Notes: generated by a model not told the origin, from the sequence alone. DNA of 64,000 bases from Peromyscus leucopus (GCF_004664715.2 NC_051064.1:111862240-111926239); one strand, 5' to 3'; shown: positions 10,347 to 21,919, numbered from the stretch's first letter. A program made the numbers and translations.

Positions 10347-11250
10347 TTAGGTATACCTGGAGGAAGAAGAGCAACCATTCAATAGGAAGCCCCAGTGGTA
10401 GAATCACAACACAGGTGATGGAGTTCTATAGGAAAGCCATACTAATGGAACAACAGCTCCTGGTATCCTGGTAAGAGACAGAATGCTTGATTACTGGGCA
10501 CCATGTATTCAGAACTTTTCATAATAAGCTAAGTTTACTAAGACCCTCTAAGTCTCAAATGCGTTTGAGCTCAGCAGCAACCCACTCTAAGACGGAAACA
10601 GTATACTGAAGACTGAAATAAAACAGAACCAAAGGACACAAGCTACATAAGCAGGCAGCCAGGACTTCCCTGACAGACACCACCATTACCTGAATGCAAG
10701 CTGAGAACAAACAGTAGATTCATTATAGCCAAGCTTAAGGGTGACCTTGACACTGGAAATGAAAACTTCCCTAACTCCCTAAAAGAGCTTTAAGTGATGC
10801 ATTTGGTTATAAAATTTTATAGGAAGAAAAGTGGGATGAGAACACACACTCATGGACAATGGCAAGTGGACTAGTCAACTGGTCCAGAGAAACACTGTAA
10901 GAAAAAGGAACAACTGAATGACCACATAGAATTGAGCACAAAGCATGAAAATCTATTTCCTGTGTTATGCTCGCCAGAAAGCATCTAATTTCGTCAGAAG
11001 AGACACTGAACCACCAAATGTACAAAATGACTCAACTGACATATGCCACCTCAGAACTGGCATTGTGAGGACATGAATGAATAGGTCACTCTGGCAAAAA
11101 TAGAGATGGGGGGGGGGGAAACATGGTCTCATTTACCACAACCAATTTAAACATCGCCAAGCTCCAATATAGCACCAAACTTCAAGCAAACGACAAGCTT
11201 TTTGGTGGCAAGTTGACTACTCTGCATCCTTCCAACATCAGAAGGGCCAG
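10347..11250. other. About 0.9 kb without recognised feature
   Basis: Unique-looking, with an uninterrupted G tract near 11107-11118. No coding signal. Confidence 0.4.
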
Positions 11251-11611
11251 TGTCTTAGTTTGGTTTCTATTGCTGTGCTAAAGACTTGGAGAGGAGTTTA
11301 TTTTACCTTACAGCTTACAGCTCCATCATGAAGGGAAGTCAGGGCAGGAACCTGGAAGCAGGAACTGAAGCAGAGACCACAGAGGAATGCTGCTCACTGG
11401 CTTGCTCCCCACAGCTTTATCAGCCTGCTTTCTTATAAAACCAAAGACCACCAACCCCGGGGTGTACCACCTAAGGTGGGCTGGACCCATCTACATGAAT
11501 TATTAATCAATAAAATACCCTCAGACATGCCTATGGGCCAGTCTGAGAGATGAATTTTCTTAATTGAGGTTCTAGATGACTTGTGTCAAGATGACAAAAA
11601 AAAACTAACCA
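11251..11611 (-). mobile_element. MaLR/ERVL-like LTR (minus)
   Basis: Reads TGTCTTAGTTTGGTTTCTAT at the low end (reverse of the ...ACTAAGACA LTR end) and TTGTGTCAAGATGAC near the other end. Shares TTTTATAAGAAAGCAGGCTG (as reverse complement) with the elements at 12486 and 58362. Duplication not identified. Confidence 0.6.
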
Positions 11612-11815
11612 TGATAACCAATGGCTGAGTCTCACAGGAACAGACAACTATTACAGGTATAGGTTTTCCTTTCCAGCCAGTAAGAACCCAGACTAGCACC
11701 ACTGCATAGGGCTTACACAGTACCTACTCTGGTTTGGATATAGTCTGAGTATGCTTCCCAAGACTCCATGTGTTGAAATTTAATTCTTATCATAAGGAAT
11801 TGGAGAGCAGAAACT

Positions 11816-11935
11816 TAATTTGGGAGGCAGAGGCAGAAGCAGACAAATCTACAGAGTGTGCTAGGCTAGCCAGGGCTGCATAGTGAGAGAGACCCTGTCT
11901 CAAAACAAAACAAAACAAGCAAAGAAACAAAAACA
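11816..11935 (+). mobile_element. B1 3' part (plus)
   Basis: TTGGGAGGCAGAGGCAGAAG to GAGACCCTGTCTC and an AAAAC tail. The B1 5' end is missing. Confidence 0.65.
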
Positions 11936-12035
11936 TAATCCAAGAAGCAGATATTTCCATACTTCCAGAGTGTTTGAGGTCCTGCTGAAAGCACAGCTGA
12001 TATGTCAACTCAGAGAGGTAAGAACATGTAAGATC

Positions 12036-12269
12036 CTCTAGTACAGTGCTTCTTAACCTTCCTAATGCTGTGACCCTTTAATACAGTTCCTTGTGGTGAC
12101 CCCCCAACCATAAAATTATTTCATTACTACCTCATAACTGTAATTTTGCTGTTATGAATCATAATGTAAATATCTGATATGCAAGATATCTGATATGTGA
12201 CCCTGTGAAAGGGTCGTTCAACCCCTCACAGAGGTCATGACCCACAGGTTGAGAGTCACTGTTCTAGTA
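12036..12269 (+). mobile_element. URR1-like hAT transposon with 8-bp duplication
   Basis: Element 12044-12261 begins CAGTGCTTCTTAACCTTCC and ends GGTTGAGAGTCACTG. CTCTAGTA (12036-12043) and TTCTAGTA (12262-12269) match 7/8, the duplication length typical of hAT elements. Confidence 0.85.
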
Positions 12270-12485
12270 TGCGGTATGTAAACTAATTCAGAGCTGTATT
12301 CCAACTATTAGGATAGTCTCATTAAGAGGATCACATGGTCTTAGGTGGAAGAAGAAATGCCCCCACCATGATAATTTCCAGTGAGCCACTAGACAACTTT
12401 GTGCTTTTCATCCATACACTGCTGGGCTCTACAGAATTAGAAGGCCTCCTGCCAAAAGTGGCATTCTTTCTTTGCTATTAGACCA

Positions 12486-12868
12486 TGCTGGTTAGTTTTT
12501 AGTCAACTTGACACAAACTAAAGTCATCTGAGAAAAAGGAACCTCAATTTAAAACATGCCCCCAACTGGTCTATAGGCAAGCGTGTGAAGCATTTTCTTG
12601 ATTGATATGAATGTGGAAGAGTCCAGTCTACTGAGGGTGGTGTCATCTCTGGGCAGGTAGTCCTGGGATGTGTAAGAAAGCAAATGAGCAAGCCAAGAGG
12701 AGCAGGCCAGTAAACTATTCCTCACGATCCCTGTTTCGGTTCTTGCCTTAGCTACTGCCTTGGCTTCCCTCAATGACAGACTATAAACTGTAAGTCAAAT
12801 AACCCTCTTTCTCCCCATTAGTTTTGGTCAGTGTTTTAACACAGCAATAGAAAGCTAACTAAGAGACA
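12486..12868 (+). mobile_element. MaLR/ERVL-like LTR (plus)
   Basis: TGCTGGTTAGTTTTTAGTCA then CAACTTGACACAAACT, ending CAGCAATAGAAAGCTAACTAAGAGACA-like. Same family as 11251 (minus) and 58362 (plus). Confidence 0.6.
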
Positions 12869-12869
12869 C

Positions 12870-13691
12870 ACGGAAGATTACAATGAACTACAACTTACAG
12901 CTGGGACTCCCCATAACCAGGAGGCAGAAGAGGAGTAACAATCTCTGCAGCCTTAGTTAACCCTCATCTTCAGCAGTACAGCTACAGTTATATAACAGAA
13001 ACAAGAGGTAGTCACGGAACTTAGACAGTCAATAGGGTGACAACAGTCTAATCTCCTGCCTAACTATGAATTCACGAGTACAGTAACTCCTGCCTGAGAA
13101 GGTATGGCTCTCAAACCCCTCAGATAGGAAAGTGTGGGCCATACTACTAATAAGCAGCCAAGACTAGGAGAAATGACAGCTGAGAGCAAGGATTTTATTT
13201 AGACTGAATAGCAGAGGAGGGAGACAATGAAAACTATTGTAGCCTGAGATCAGTTACAGCAATGCGGGTAGAAATCTATCTTAACAACTTCCTTCTATCT
13301 TTCCCACTAGGAAGAGAGTCCATGTTTCCTAGGGACTGCTACTCTCAGGAAGTGTTTAAATACACAAATCAGTTTAGCACAAGAAACAGACAGTGACATT
13401 TATTTGGATCTTCTTTCAAAAAGAGAACTGCCATTTAGGGGAAAGGAGTACAATAGCTAACAGCCTCCAACTCCAACATGTTTGAACTCAACTTCCCAAC
13501 TGAGGCCATACTTGTCAAGGGCAACTCCTAGCAGTGCCTAAACATGATGGGGTAGTAGAGTCTGTCCACTTCTCCCGGGTGTAGTACTCTAGCCAGCAAT
13601 TTGTACTCTAGAGTTACCTATCAGGTGGGCTACGTTTCTTCAGATCTGCGTATCTGGAAGGTCCTTACCCTTTCCTTTCACATTCCTCTCT
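12870..13691. other. About 0.8 kb without recognised feature
   Basis: Unique-looking; no coding or repeat signal. Confidence 0.4.
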
Positions 13692-14101
13692 AACCTCTGT
13701 AGCTAGGGTTTTTCTGGTCCTACCTGGCCCACAGTCAGGACAAATCTCTGTCACCTGCCAGTCCCGCAGCCGCTCAGACCCAACCAAGTAAATACACAGA
13801 GACTTAGATTGCTTATAAACTATGGCCATGGCAGGCTTCTTGTTATCTAGTTCTTCTATCTTAAATTAACCAATTTCTATTAGTCTATAAGTTGCCACGT
13901 GGCTCGTGGCTTACTGGTACCTTACATCTTGCTTTTCATGGTGGCGGCTGGCAGCGTCTCTCTCAGCCTTCCACTTCCCAGAATTCCCCTCTCTCCTTGT
14001 CCTACCTATACTTCCTGCCTGGCTACTGGCCAATCAGTGTTTTATTTATTAACCAATCAGAGCAACACATTTAACATACAGAACATCCCACAGCAAACCT
14101 C
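13692..14101 (-). mobile_element. Solo ERV2 LTR (minus), perfect 6-bp duplication
   Basis: LTR 13698-14095. On the minus strand it starts TGCTGTGGGATGTTCTG and ends CCCTAGCTACA. AACCTC at 13692-13697 and 14096-14101 is an exact duplication. Contains ATTGGTTAATAAATAAA and ACTGATTGGCC (CCAAT-like) promoter-type blocks. A second copy of the family is at 20159. Confidence 0.9.
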
Positions 14102-14204
14102 CTCTCCCTAATTCCTTTTTATACTACTGAATCCATTTCAGTGCTTGCTTTTTAAGAAACATATCTATCACATAGGGTAACCATCTCCCAACTCACTGAA
14201 GTAT

Positions 14205-14285
14205 TACCGCTAGTCCTATTTCACAGATAGGAAAGCACCAGCACAGAAAACTTTAACCTGCCCAACAACATACAATAAAACTAAT
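14205..14285 (-). mobile_element. MIR SINE (minus), split by the provirus
   Basis: AGTCCTATTTCACAGATAGG resembles the reverse MIR core. The match continues past the provirus at about 18330-18366 (CCAGAGCCTGTGTTTTGAAT). Confidence 0.5.
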
Positions 14286-14634
14286 TGTAGAGGCCCAATC
14301 TGAGCTTGCTTTACCTAGCAGGGATGCATTAAAGAATTTCTTGGACATGTACAAGGTTACTAGGTGATTGGAAAGGTCTACACTTGGCTGAGCTAGGGAG
14401 AGGTCTTTTGCTCCACCCCTTGGCATTCCTATAAAAATTCCTTTGGAAGAAACAGAAAGGGCTGGTGGATAGTGATCCAGGCCCTCCAGAGGCTATCCTG
14501 TGTTTCTGTCTTTCTCCCCTCTCTCCTTCTATCTAAATTCTTCTATCTAAAGAATTTTTCTTTTCCCCCTCCTCGAGTACCCTGGGGAAAAGTGAAAGGG
14601 GGCCTCTCACAGAGAAATGGGTGAGCCCCCCACA
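14286..14634 (+). mobile_element. 5' LTR of the provirus
   Basis: 349 bp, TGTAGAGGCCC to CCCCCACA. CCACCCCTTGGCATTCCTAT precedes a TATAAAAA promoter-like box near 14430. It lacks about 20 bp (the CACAAAGGTTTCC region) present near the start of the 3' LTR. Confidence 0.9.
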
Positions 14635-14636
14635 GA

Positions 14637-14655
14637 TGGCACCAGGAACAGGGAC
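14637..14655 (+). promoter_or_regulatory. Primer-binding site, tRNA-Lys-like
   Basis: TGGCACCAGGAACAGGGAC, 2 bp after the LTR. It resembles the lysine-tRNA site used by betaretroviral elements with one inserted base and two substitutions. Confidence 0.65.
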
Positions 14656-16167
14656 CAGGGCCTTGGTGAAAGGAGGGTTGAGGGCTCCACAGGAAGCAGT
14701 TGGGCGTGTCTGGTTATGTAGTAAAATTAAGGCAGGGGTATTCTATTTTTAGGAATATAGATAAAGTAAGGTGGCTGAAAGATGCTGAAGTGAAAAGTTA
14801 GGCTGCAGCAAGTTATCTCAATCTAGGTTTCTTTTTTTCTCTCTCTTCTATCTATAAAAATTAAAGAAAAATATGAGATAGAATACAGGAATATAGTGTA
14901 GAAAAAAATAAGCAACAAGACAGAGGAACTATGTCCTTGATTTTCCAACTATGGAACTATGAACACAAACTCCTGGGGAAGAATCAGAGAAATGAAAAAA
15001 GTACTATGAGAAAAATGGGCAGAAAAAGATTTCTGTGGACAGCATAGATCTGAGTCCTGCATGGCAGAAAAAGAATTTTCCCTGAGGCAGATGAGGATGA
15101 AATAAAAGTCTTCACTCTGCTGATATTGCCACTGTATGAAAACATTGTACTATCAGAATTAGTTTCCTCTTGGCCATGAAGCCAAGAATAGGGAACAGAA
15201 GTCTTGGTGAAAACTTAAGTTATCTTTCTCTTAAAAACCAAAAGCTTTTAAGGTCTGGTCTTCAGATTTTTTTTCTTCCTGTAAGGGCAAAATCAGATGC
15301 ACCTGGAAATAACATCAGAATGGGAAAATCACCTGTAATTGCCCTAGAAAGCTCTCATTCCTTTTCACTGACCTGGTGAGGCGGGGGAGTGAAGCACCAA
15401 GAAGTTTTCACTTCTGGCACCAAGCACCTGTCTGAGTGCATGCGGACAGGCACAACCTGTTCTTGGGACAGTGCCAGGTGAAAAGCTTAATCTTGACTTA
15501 AAAACCACCCGTGGTAAAAGAGCAGAAACTTGATTTTGACCATGTGAATGAAACTGGGAGAGTAATGGCCACCATTGGCTGCAGCTGAGTTTTCTCCCAG
15601 ACCCAGAAAGGCAACCTAGGAAATGTGGTTTGTAAGGCAGATTGAGAAATGTAGTTTGTAACAGTGTGACAATATAGAGAAAGGCAGTTTGGGAAATGTA
15701 GTTCATAATTGATAGCAGTACAGCACTGCCCCAAAAAACTCTTGCTTTTTTCAGCTCAAAACATTAATTTTTCCAAAGCGCTGCTGGAAATCTTAGCTTT
15801 ACTTCCTGAAAATGAGAAACAGTTGATGTCTGTCAGGAGGCAATTAAAATGCTAATGACACTTCTCAAGTCATTTTGAAATCCTTGACAAATGAGGATAA
15901 TCAGAGTAGTTCTTTGCCTTTTGAACAGCAGCCTGTAGTGAGTGATTCCGTTGCAAATCTAATGGAGAACAAGGAAGTGTGTATTCAGAAAGGAGTGACT
16001 GTTTTGTAGATAGAGATCAAACTCCAGAAAATCTAGCTGTCTTACAAAATAGTCACTTCCTTTGAAAGTTCCCTACAAGAATACAAAGCTAAATTAGAAT
16101 GCTTGCTTAGTGAATACACTGATGTTTGTGAGGATAGGAAAAATGTGCCAAGTACTGAAGGTTGAAA

Positions 16168-16448
16168 AGTTACAACTAGCTGGGTGGTGGTGACGCACAC
16201 CTGTAACCCCAGCACTCAGGAGGCAGAGGCAGATGGATCTCTGTGAGTTCAAGTCCAGCCTGGTCTCCAAAGCGAGTTCCAGGAAAGGCACAAAACTACA
16301 CAGAGGAACCCTGTCTCAAAAAAAAAAAAAAAGTTATACATAGTCAGGGGTTGGGGATTTCACTCAGTGGTAGAGCGCTTGCCTAACAAGCACAAGGCCC
16401 TGGGTTCAGTCCTCAGCTCTGGCGGGGAGGGGGGAGGAGTTACAACTA
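16168..16448 (+). mobile_element. B1 plus ID composite inside the provirus
   Basis: B1 from 16179 (GCTGGGTGGTGGTGACGCAC) to an A-tail at 16333, then an ID element 16345-16430 (GGGGATTTCACTCAGTGGTA, GAGCGCTTGCCTAACAAGC). AGTTACAACTA at 16168-16178 and 16438-16448 flanks both together. Confidence 0.85.
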
Positions 16449-17968
16449 GAGTCTGAGTCGAATGACTCATGATCAGAGTGTATTACAGCTATTAGTAAAA
16501 TGGCATCGGGGTTGAGAAGCTAGTGAATGAAGTAAAAATAGTAAATCACAAAAACGTTCTTCCTCAGAGTAAGCTAATGAAAGATGTGTTTCACGACAAA
16601 TAAAACAACACATCTATGTTCTTGACTCCTTTGAACAGTAGCAGTTTCTGCGAATAAATAACCTTGTCAGAAACACTGGGCTAATAAAAATCAAAGACAA
16701 GGCCTTGCTGAAAGAGCTCATGGCAGTCTAAAAAAGCACTTTTAAAAATTAAGAAGAGGGAATTTTACCTTCAGTCAAGCTTAGAGCCACTGATGAATTA
16801 CGCTCTGACTTCAAACTCAAGAAAACTTTCAAAATGATAACAAAGCTGGCTATAAACTCTGAATTTTAGAAATGATTTGCATACTTTCTTTGTTAGAAGA
16901 AAATGTAATAGTTCTGTTAAGAGATTCTTTCTAGTGTAAGTTAAGAGAGTCTAAATGTTTGCTAAAGTTTGTAAAATAGTTCTATAGAATTTCCTTTTCA
17001 GCATAAGTTTAATAGTTATTTTAAGAAATCTCTTCTAGATATGTGTTAAAGTTTGTAAAATAGTCATATAGTTTCCTTTTGACTATGTCTGTAAAAAGTT
17101 TAAATGTTGAATGTAAGTTCATATTAAAATTGTTTTTATTACTCCATCAATATCTGTCTAGTCTGGACAAATAAGGTAACATTAATTTTTAAAGGATAAA
17201 CTAAATCAATCACATTAGAAGCATCTTGAAGTACTCTGAACACTTTTTATGGTAGCCTAAGATATAATTTTATGGTCTCAGTGGCCCCTGGAAAACTTAA
17301 ATGAAGGTGTCATAATTAGGGAAGCTTTTCTGTCTTCTTCCTAGAAGTTTCCACTCCTTCTGTTTCTGTTTAGAAAGGGGTAGGCCTCCCACAATTGAGT
17401 TAGTTTGTACAGAAATTCTACTGCTATGGTAGGAACACATGTATATACGAGCTACTTAAACAGCTGAAAGTATAAAATATGAGTTTTTGTTTACTTGAGT
17501 GGGTATTTTGAAATGTTTTGAAATGACTGCTTTCTCCTGGGACTCAAAATAGTCTCTTGAAAATTTTATTAAACATCTGTTAGGAGAGTTTTGATTTAGA
17601 AAGAGGCTTGGTGCAGCTCAGACTGCTATAGTCATCTTAGACCCATTCCAATAAGGATATTCCATCTTTATTATCTTCTACTCCTTTACTGGGAAGTGTG
17701 GCAGCTATGGAGATCGCTGTGGACATTTGCAAACTCTTAGTAGGGAGCTGAGTCAAAGCTGAGTTAAGCTCTGTACTCCCTCCTGCCAGAGGCTGGTAGC
17801 CAAAGACAGTCAACTTTCTTCTTGATAGCTTCCAACCGAAGCCAGAGTATGCTTGATGGAAAGTGTAGCTCCATGACAGGTAAGATTATTCAAGAAGGAC
17901 GACCTAAGACAGGCACAGTCTATGCAAGGGGCCTGGGGGGGGCCTTTATTATATCAAGAACAGGGAGT

Positions 17969-18323
17969 TGTGGAGGCCCACAAAGGTTTCCTAGTGAGAT
18001 CTGAGCTTGCTTTACCCAGCAGGGATGCATTTAGAGGATTGCTTGACCATGTACAAGGCTACTAGGTGATTGGAAGGTCTACACTTGGGTGAGCTAGGGG
18101 GTGGTCTTTTGCTCCATCCCTTGGCATTCCTACAAACAGCCCTTTAGAAGAGACAGAAAGGGCCAGTGGATAATGATCCAGGCCCTCCCGAGGCTATCCT
18201 GTGTTTCTGTTTCTCTCCCCTCTATCCTTCTAGCTAAATATTTCTCACTTCCCCCTCCTCAAGAGTACCCTGGGGGAAAAGTAAAAGGGGACCTCTCACA
18301 GAGAAATGGGTAGGCCTCTCACA
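17969..18323 (+). mobile_element. 3' LTR of the provirus
   Basis: 355 bp, TGTGGAGGCCCACAAAGG to GGCCTCTCACA. A purine-rich AGAACAGGGAG precedes it as a polypurine-tract candidate. It differs from the 5' LTR at many positions, so the insertion is not recent. Confidence 0.9.
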
Positions 18324-18369
18324 ACTAATATAACTGGATCTAATTCCAGAGCCTGTGTTTTGAATTACT

Positions 18370-19135
18370 AATCTAGAAGACAAGATATTATTTTGACATC
18401 TCTAGAGGATAAACGAATAATGATTTGTTCTGCATAGTTCCAGAAAGAAAAAGGATGCACACTAGAGAAAAAGCAGTTGTCTGCAAAATATAAAAGAAAA
18501 CGTTCTAAAAATGAGCAGTAAACAACAAAATGGATTCCTTAAGTAGTGAGATCTTATCAACTGAGAGTTTAAATATTCATAAATGAGGCATTATAAAAAT
18601 AGGTAAAAGTTGACCTAGATTGGTGAAAGGTATATTAACAACTCTGTTGGGCTATTACGAATGACGTTAGGAATGTTTATGTACAGACTGTTATGTGCAC
18701 ATACACTTTCATTTCCTTTGAGATACACATATAGGAATAGAATTGCTGGGTCAATTAGTAATTCTGTTTAACCTGTTGAGGAGCATCCTGGCTGTTCCAC
18801 AGCCAAACAAGCTTGGTAATCTGTGTCTGAACAAATTTCAGTTAGTTCATTTCCACTCCTCAGTCTTTGAAATACTAAGGTGATCAATACAGAATGCTGA
18901 AAACCCGAACTTATGTGATTAGAGAACATTTCCTTGTTCCCAGGGAATACACTTGAACGATCCTGGCCTGGGATAATTTCTTTCCAAAGTCAATATTCAA
19001 TTAACCAAGGCATCTAAAATAAGCTAACAAGGAAAGGAAAGTTAACTTTGCAGTCAGCTAAACCATCACCTGTCTATTTCTATCAATATTAGTCTCTCTA
19101 ATACCTTCAGAGTGGGAAGGCTATATAAATTTTGT
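18370..19135. other. Mostly unannotated; old L1 at about 18620-18830 (minus)
   Basis: AGGAATAGAATTGCTGGGTC followed by TTGAGGAGCATCCTGGCTGTTCCACAG-type sequence is the reverse of a known L1 ORF2 segment, heavily diverged. The rest shows no feature. Confidence 0.5.
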
Positions 19136-19138
19136 TAT

Positions 19139-19359
19139 TAAAATTTATCTCAAAAAATAAAAAATAAAAAAAAAAATAAAAAAAAAGCCGGGCGGTGGTG
19201 GCACACGCCTTTAATCCCAGCACTCGGGAGGCAGAGGCAGGTGGATCTCTGTAAGTTCGAGGCCAGCCTGGGCTACCAAGTGAGCTCCAGGAAAGGCGCA
19301 AAGCTACACAGAGAAACCCTGTCTCGAAAAACCCAAAAAAAAAAAAAAAATTTATCTCA
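19139..19359 (+). mobile_element. B1 SINE (plus), cricetid-type, young
   Basis: GCCGGGCGGTGGTGGCACAC at 19187 through GTCTCGAAAAACCC and an A-tail. AAAATTTATCTCA on both sides is the duplication. The leading A-rich stretch 19152-19186 lies between duplication and element start, which is atypical. Confidence 0.9.
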
Positions 19360-19689
19360 TCCTTTTTGACTGTAGTACATGCCCTCCTTTCCTTTATAAA
19401 CAAACTTCGCAGACCTGTAACAACAGGGACACATTTCAATTACTAAATTCTCACATTATAAGCAATATAAAAACTTGCATTATTTCACTCATGCTACTGA
19501 ATGACCTATAATCATACAACACAGCTCTAGATGCATTTGTCTCAAACATATGCACACTGTCATAAGCAAAGGCAGAAGAAAGTGACTATGAGTTAAAGAC
19601 AGAAAAGGCCTTGGCCACAAATGAATGTTCAGAGTTTCAAGATTTTTATTCAGAAACATATTGTCTTTCAATTACAAGAAAAACTTGTA

Positions 19690-19867
19690 AAAAATACAAT
19701 ATAGCCGGGCGGTGGTGGCACACGCCTTTAATCCCAGCACTCGGGAGGCAGAGCCAGGTGGATCTTTGTGAGTTTGAGGCCAGCCTGGTCTACAGAGCGA
19801 GATCCAGGAAAGGTGCAAAGCTACACAGAGAAACCCTGTCTCAAAAAAAAAAAAATACAATATAAAA
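19690..19867 (+). mobile_element. B1 SINE (plus), young
   Basis: GCCGGGCGGTGGTGGCACAC at 19705 to GTCTC and a poly-A tail. AAAAATACAATATA occurs on both sides. Confidence 0.9.
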
Positions 19868-20031
19868 TAAAATATAATACAAAATACAATTCCTCTGTTT
19901 GGTTCTTGCGGATTTCTCAGTTGCCACCAGCTGCCGACCACTCCTAATTCTTTATCTGTGTCAGTTTATCTCCACAGCCTCGAGTCAAGTCATCTAATGC
20001 CATCTATCTTTTCACTCAATTCACCTTTAGA

Positions 20032-20620
20032 AATACCAAATGGAGCGAGGCCACAGTGGCGCACGCCTTTAATTCCAGCACTCAGGAGGCAGAGCCAGGC
20101 AGATCTCTGTGTGTTTAAGGCCAGCCTGGTCTACAGAGCGAGATCCAGGACAGGCACCTGCTGTGGGATGGTCTGTATGTCAAATCTGTTGCTCTGATTG
20201 GTCAATAAATAAAGCACTGATTGGCCAGTGGCCAGGCAGAAAGTAGGTGGGACAAGGAGAGAGGAGAATACTGGGAAGCAGAAGGCTGAGGCAGAGACGC
20301 TACCAGCTGCCGCCATGACCAGCAGCATGTGAAGACGCCGGTAAGCCACCAGCCACGTGGCAAGGTATAGATTTATGGAAATGGATTAATTTAAGCTATA
20401 AGAACAGTTAGCAAGAAGCCTGCCACGGCCATACAGTTTGTAAGCAATATAAGTCTCTGTGTTTACTTGGTTGGGTCTGAGCAGCTGTGGGACTGGCGGG
20501 TGACAGAGATTTGTCCTGACTGTGGGCAAGGCAGGAAAATTCTAGCTACAGGCACCAAAATTACACAGAGAAACCCTGTCTCAAAAAACCAAATAAAGAG
20601 AAAAAAATAAATACCAAATA
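20032..20620 (+). mobile_element. B1 SINE (plus) interrupted by an LTR
   Basis: The B1 5' part 20047-20158 ends at CCAGGACAGGCACC and resumes at 20551 with GGCACCAAAATTACACAGAG. AAATACCAAAT flanks the whole B1 (about 20031 and 20612). Confidence 0.9.
20153..20556 (+). mobile_element. Solo ERV2 LTR inside B1, perfect 6-bp duplication
   Basis: LTR 20159-20550 (392 bp), TGCTGTGGGATGG to TTCTAGCTACA; GGCACC at 20153-20158 and 20551-20556 is exact. TTGGTCAATAAATAAAGCAC is in the promoter/poly-A region. Same family as 13698, opposite orientation. Confidence 0.95.
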
Positions 20621-20639
20621 GAGTATAGAGTATTACAAG

Positions 20640-21284
20640 TGGAAAGGGCCTTGCTATCGAGTCTACAACTGATTTTCAGAACAGAGAACTGAGGCCTAAA
20701 CCAGTTATTATACTTATCTAATGACAAGAATTTATCTATTCAAAAGTACAGAATATGAAATCTGAAATTCCCAAAATACATACAAGGCACACACATACAC
20801 ACATCTTTTTCTGGCTTGTATAAAGTAATGTCAGTATACTTCAAAGGCAAATATCAACCTATATTAACCAACTATGTGTTTAGTTGGAAATATATTATTA
20901 TGGAAAATTATTAGATAAAACAGACATAGGCAAAAGATAAAAATAGTATCTGATTACAAAGTCAAAAATATATGGGTTTGAATCATGAAACATGAGTTTA
21001 GGCTTAGAAAAACCAATAAAACTCTCCAAGCCTCAATCTCCTTGGCTGCAAACATGTACAACACTATGGACATTCTAATAGTTGGAAATAAAATACAATG
21101 ATACAGCTATCAAAAAGACAGCACACTACAGGGAAATCTTACACATTATACAAAAAAAAAAATACAGGATGGAAAACTTCACAAACTTGTTATTTTGGAA
21201 GAATTAAATACAGAAACAGGAATGAGGGATAATCAGGTTGTAATAAATTGTGAAGGGCAGCCTGCCAGGGTTAAGGAATCTCAG
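20640..21284. other. Mostly unannotated AT-rich stretch
   Basis: A weak MIR-like fragment (about 20640-20720, AACAGAGAACTGAGGCC) is the only hint of a repeat. Confidence 0.4.
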
Positions 21285-21510
21285 CCTCTGGCCTGAGATG
21301 TAGTTCAATTGGTAGAGTGCTTGCCTAACATGTGTACAGCCCTGGGCTTGATGCCTAGCACCCCATGAGCCAGGTGTCATGCACAGCCCATGCCTACAAT
21401 CCCAGCACTTTGGAGGTATAGGCAAGAAGATCAAAAGTTCAAGGTTATCTTCAGCTACATTTTGAGTCCAAGACTATTTGAGACCCTGTATCAAAAACCA
21501 AACCAAACCA
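21285..21510 (+). mobile_element. B4 SINE (ID-B1 fusion, plus)
   Basis: ID-like head ATGTAGTTCAATTGGTAGAG joined to a B1-like body with TACAATCCCAGCACTTTGG and GAGACCCTGTATC. Confidence 0.75.
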
Positions 21511-21514
21511 AAAA

Positions 21515-21705
21515 AGGGCTGGTGAGATAGCTGGCTGGGTAAAAAGTACCTGCTGCCAAGCCTGAAGACCTGCGTTTTATGACTGGGTCCCACATGGTAT
21601 AAGGAGAGAACCAACTCCTACAAGTGGCCTCTGACTTCCACACATGCACCATGCTACATATTCACCAACAAGCACCTGCACATAAATAAATAAATGTTTA
21701 AAAAA
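21515..21705 (+). mobile_element. B3 SINE (plus)
   Basis: GGGCTGGTGAGATAGCTGGC head, GACTGGGTCCCACATGG, CTCTGACTTCCACACATGCA tail and an AAATAAATAAATG end. Confidence 0.8.
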
Positions 21706-21919
21706 AAACTGTTAAGGTTATATGAATTTTAGCACAGACCATTACGCTATAATAAAATATTAGTAGAAATAATATATAAAAAATTAGAAGAATATAATAA
21801 AGTAATAAAACATACACTTTTACTCCTTATTTTAATAAAACAAATTCTGGCAGAGAAAATGCCACTTCAACCATGAGAAGTTAGATAAGAACCAGAACAT
21901 ATTCCACATAAAAATACAG

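Larger units (their letters stand above)
14280..18329 (+). mobile_element. 4.0-kb non-autonomous ERV2-like provirus (mys-like)
   Basis: Two LTRs bound 3.3 kb of internal sequence; ACTAAT at 14280-14285 and 18324-18329 is an exact 6-bp duplication. A lysine-tRNA-like primer site follows the 5' LTR. The interior is AT-rich with no open frame resembling gag, protease, polymerase or env; the longest frames are about 110 codons. Length, 6-bp duplication and primer type fit the mys group of cricetid retrotransposons, but the name is unverified. It needs a helper for mobility. A B1/ID composite inserted later at 16179-16437. Confidence 0.85.

Noticed and set aside
10118..10474. 118-codon frame
   Set aside because: It lies almost wholly in the URR1-like transposon relic, which encodes no protein.
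15365..15706. 113-codon minus-strand frame inside the provirus
   Set aside because: It is antisense to the element and shows no retroviral or cellular domain.
16345..16430. tRNA-like sequence (ACTCAGTGGTAGAGCGCTTG)
   Set aside because: It is the tRNA-derived head of an ID SINE, followed by a SINE tail, not a functional tRNA gene.
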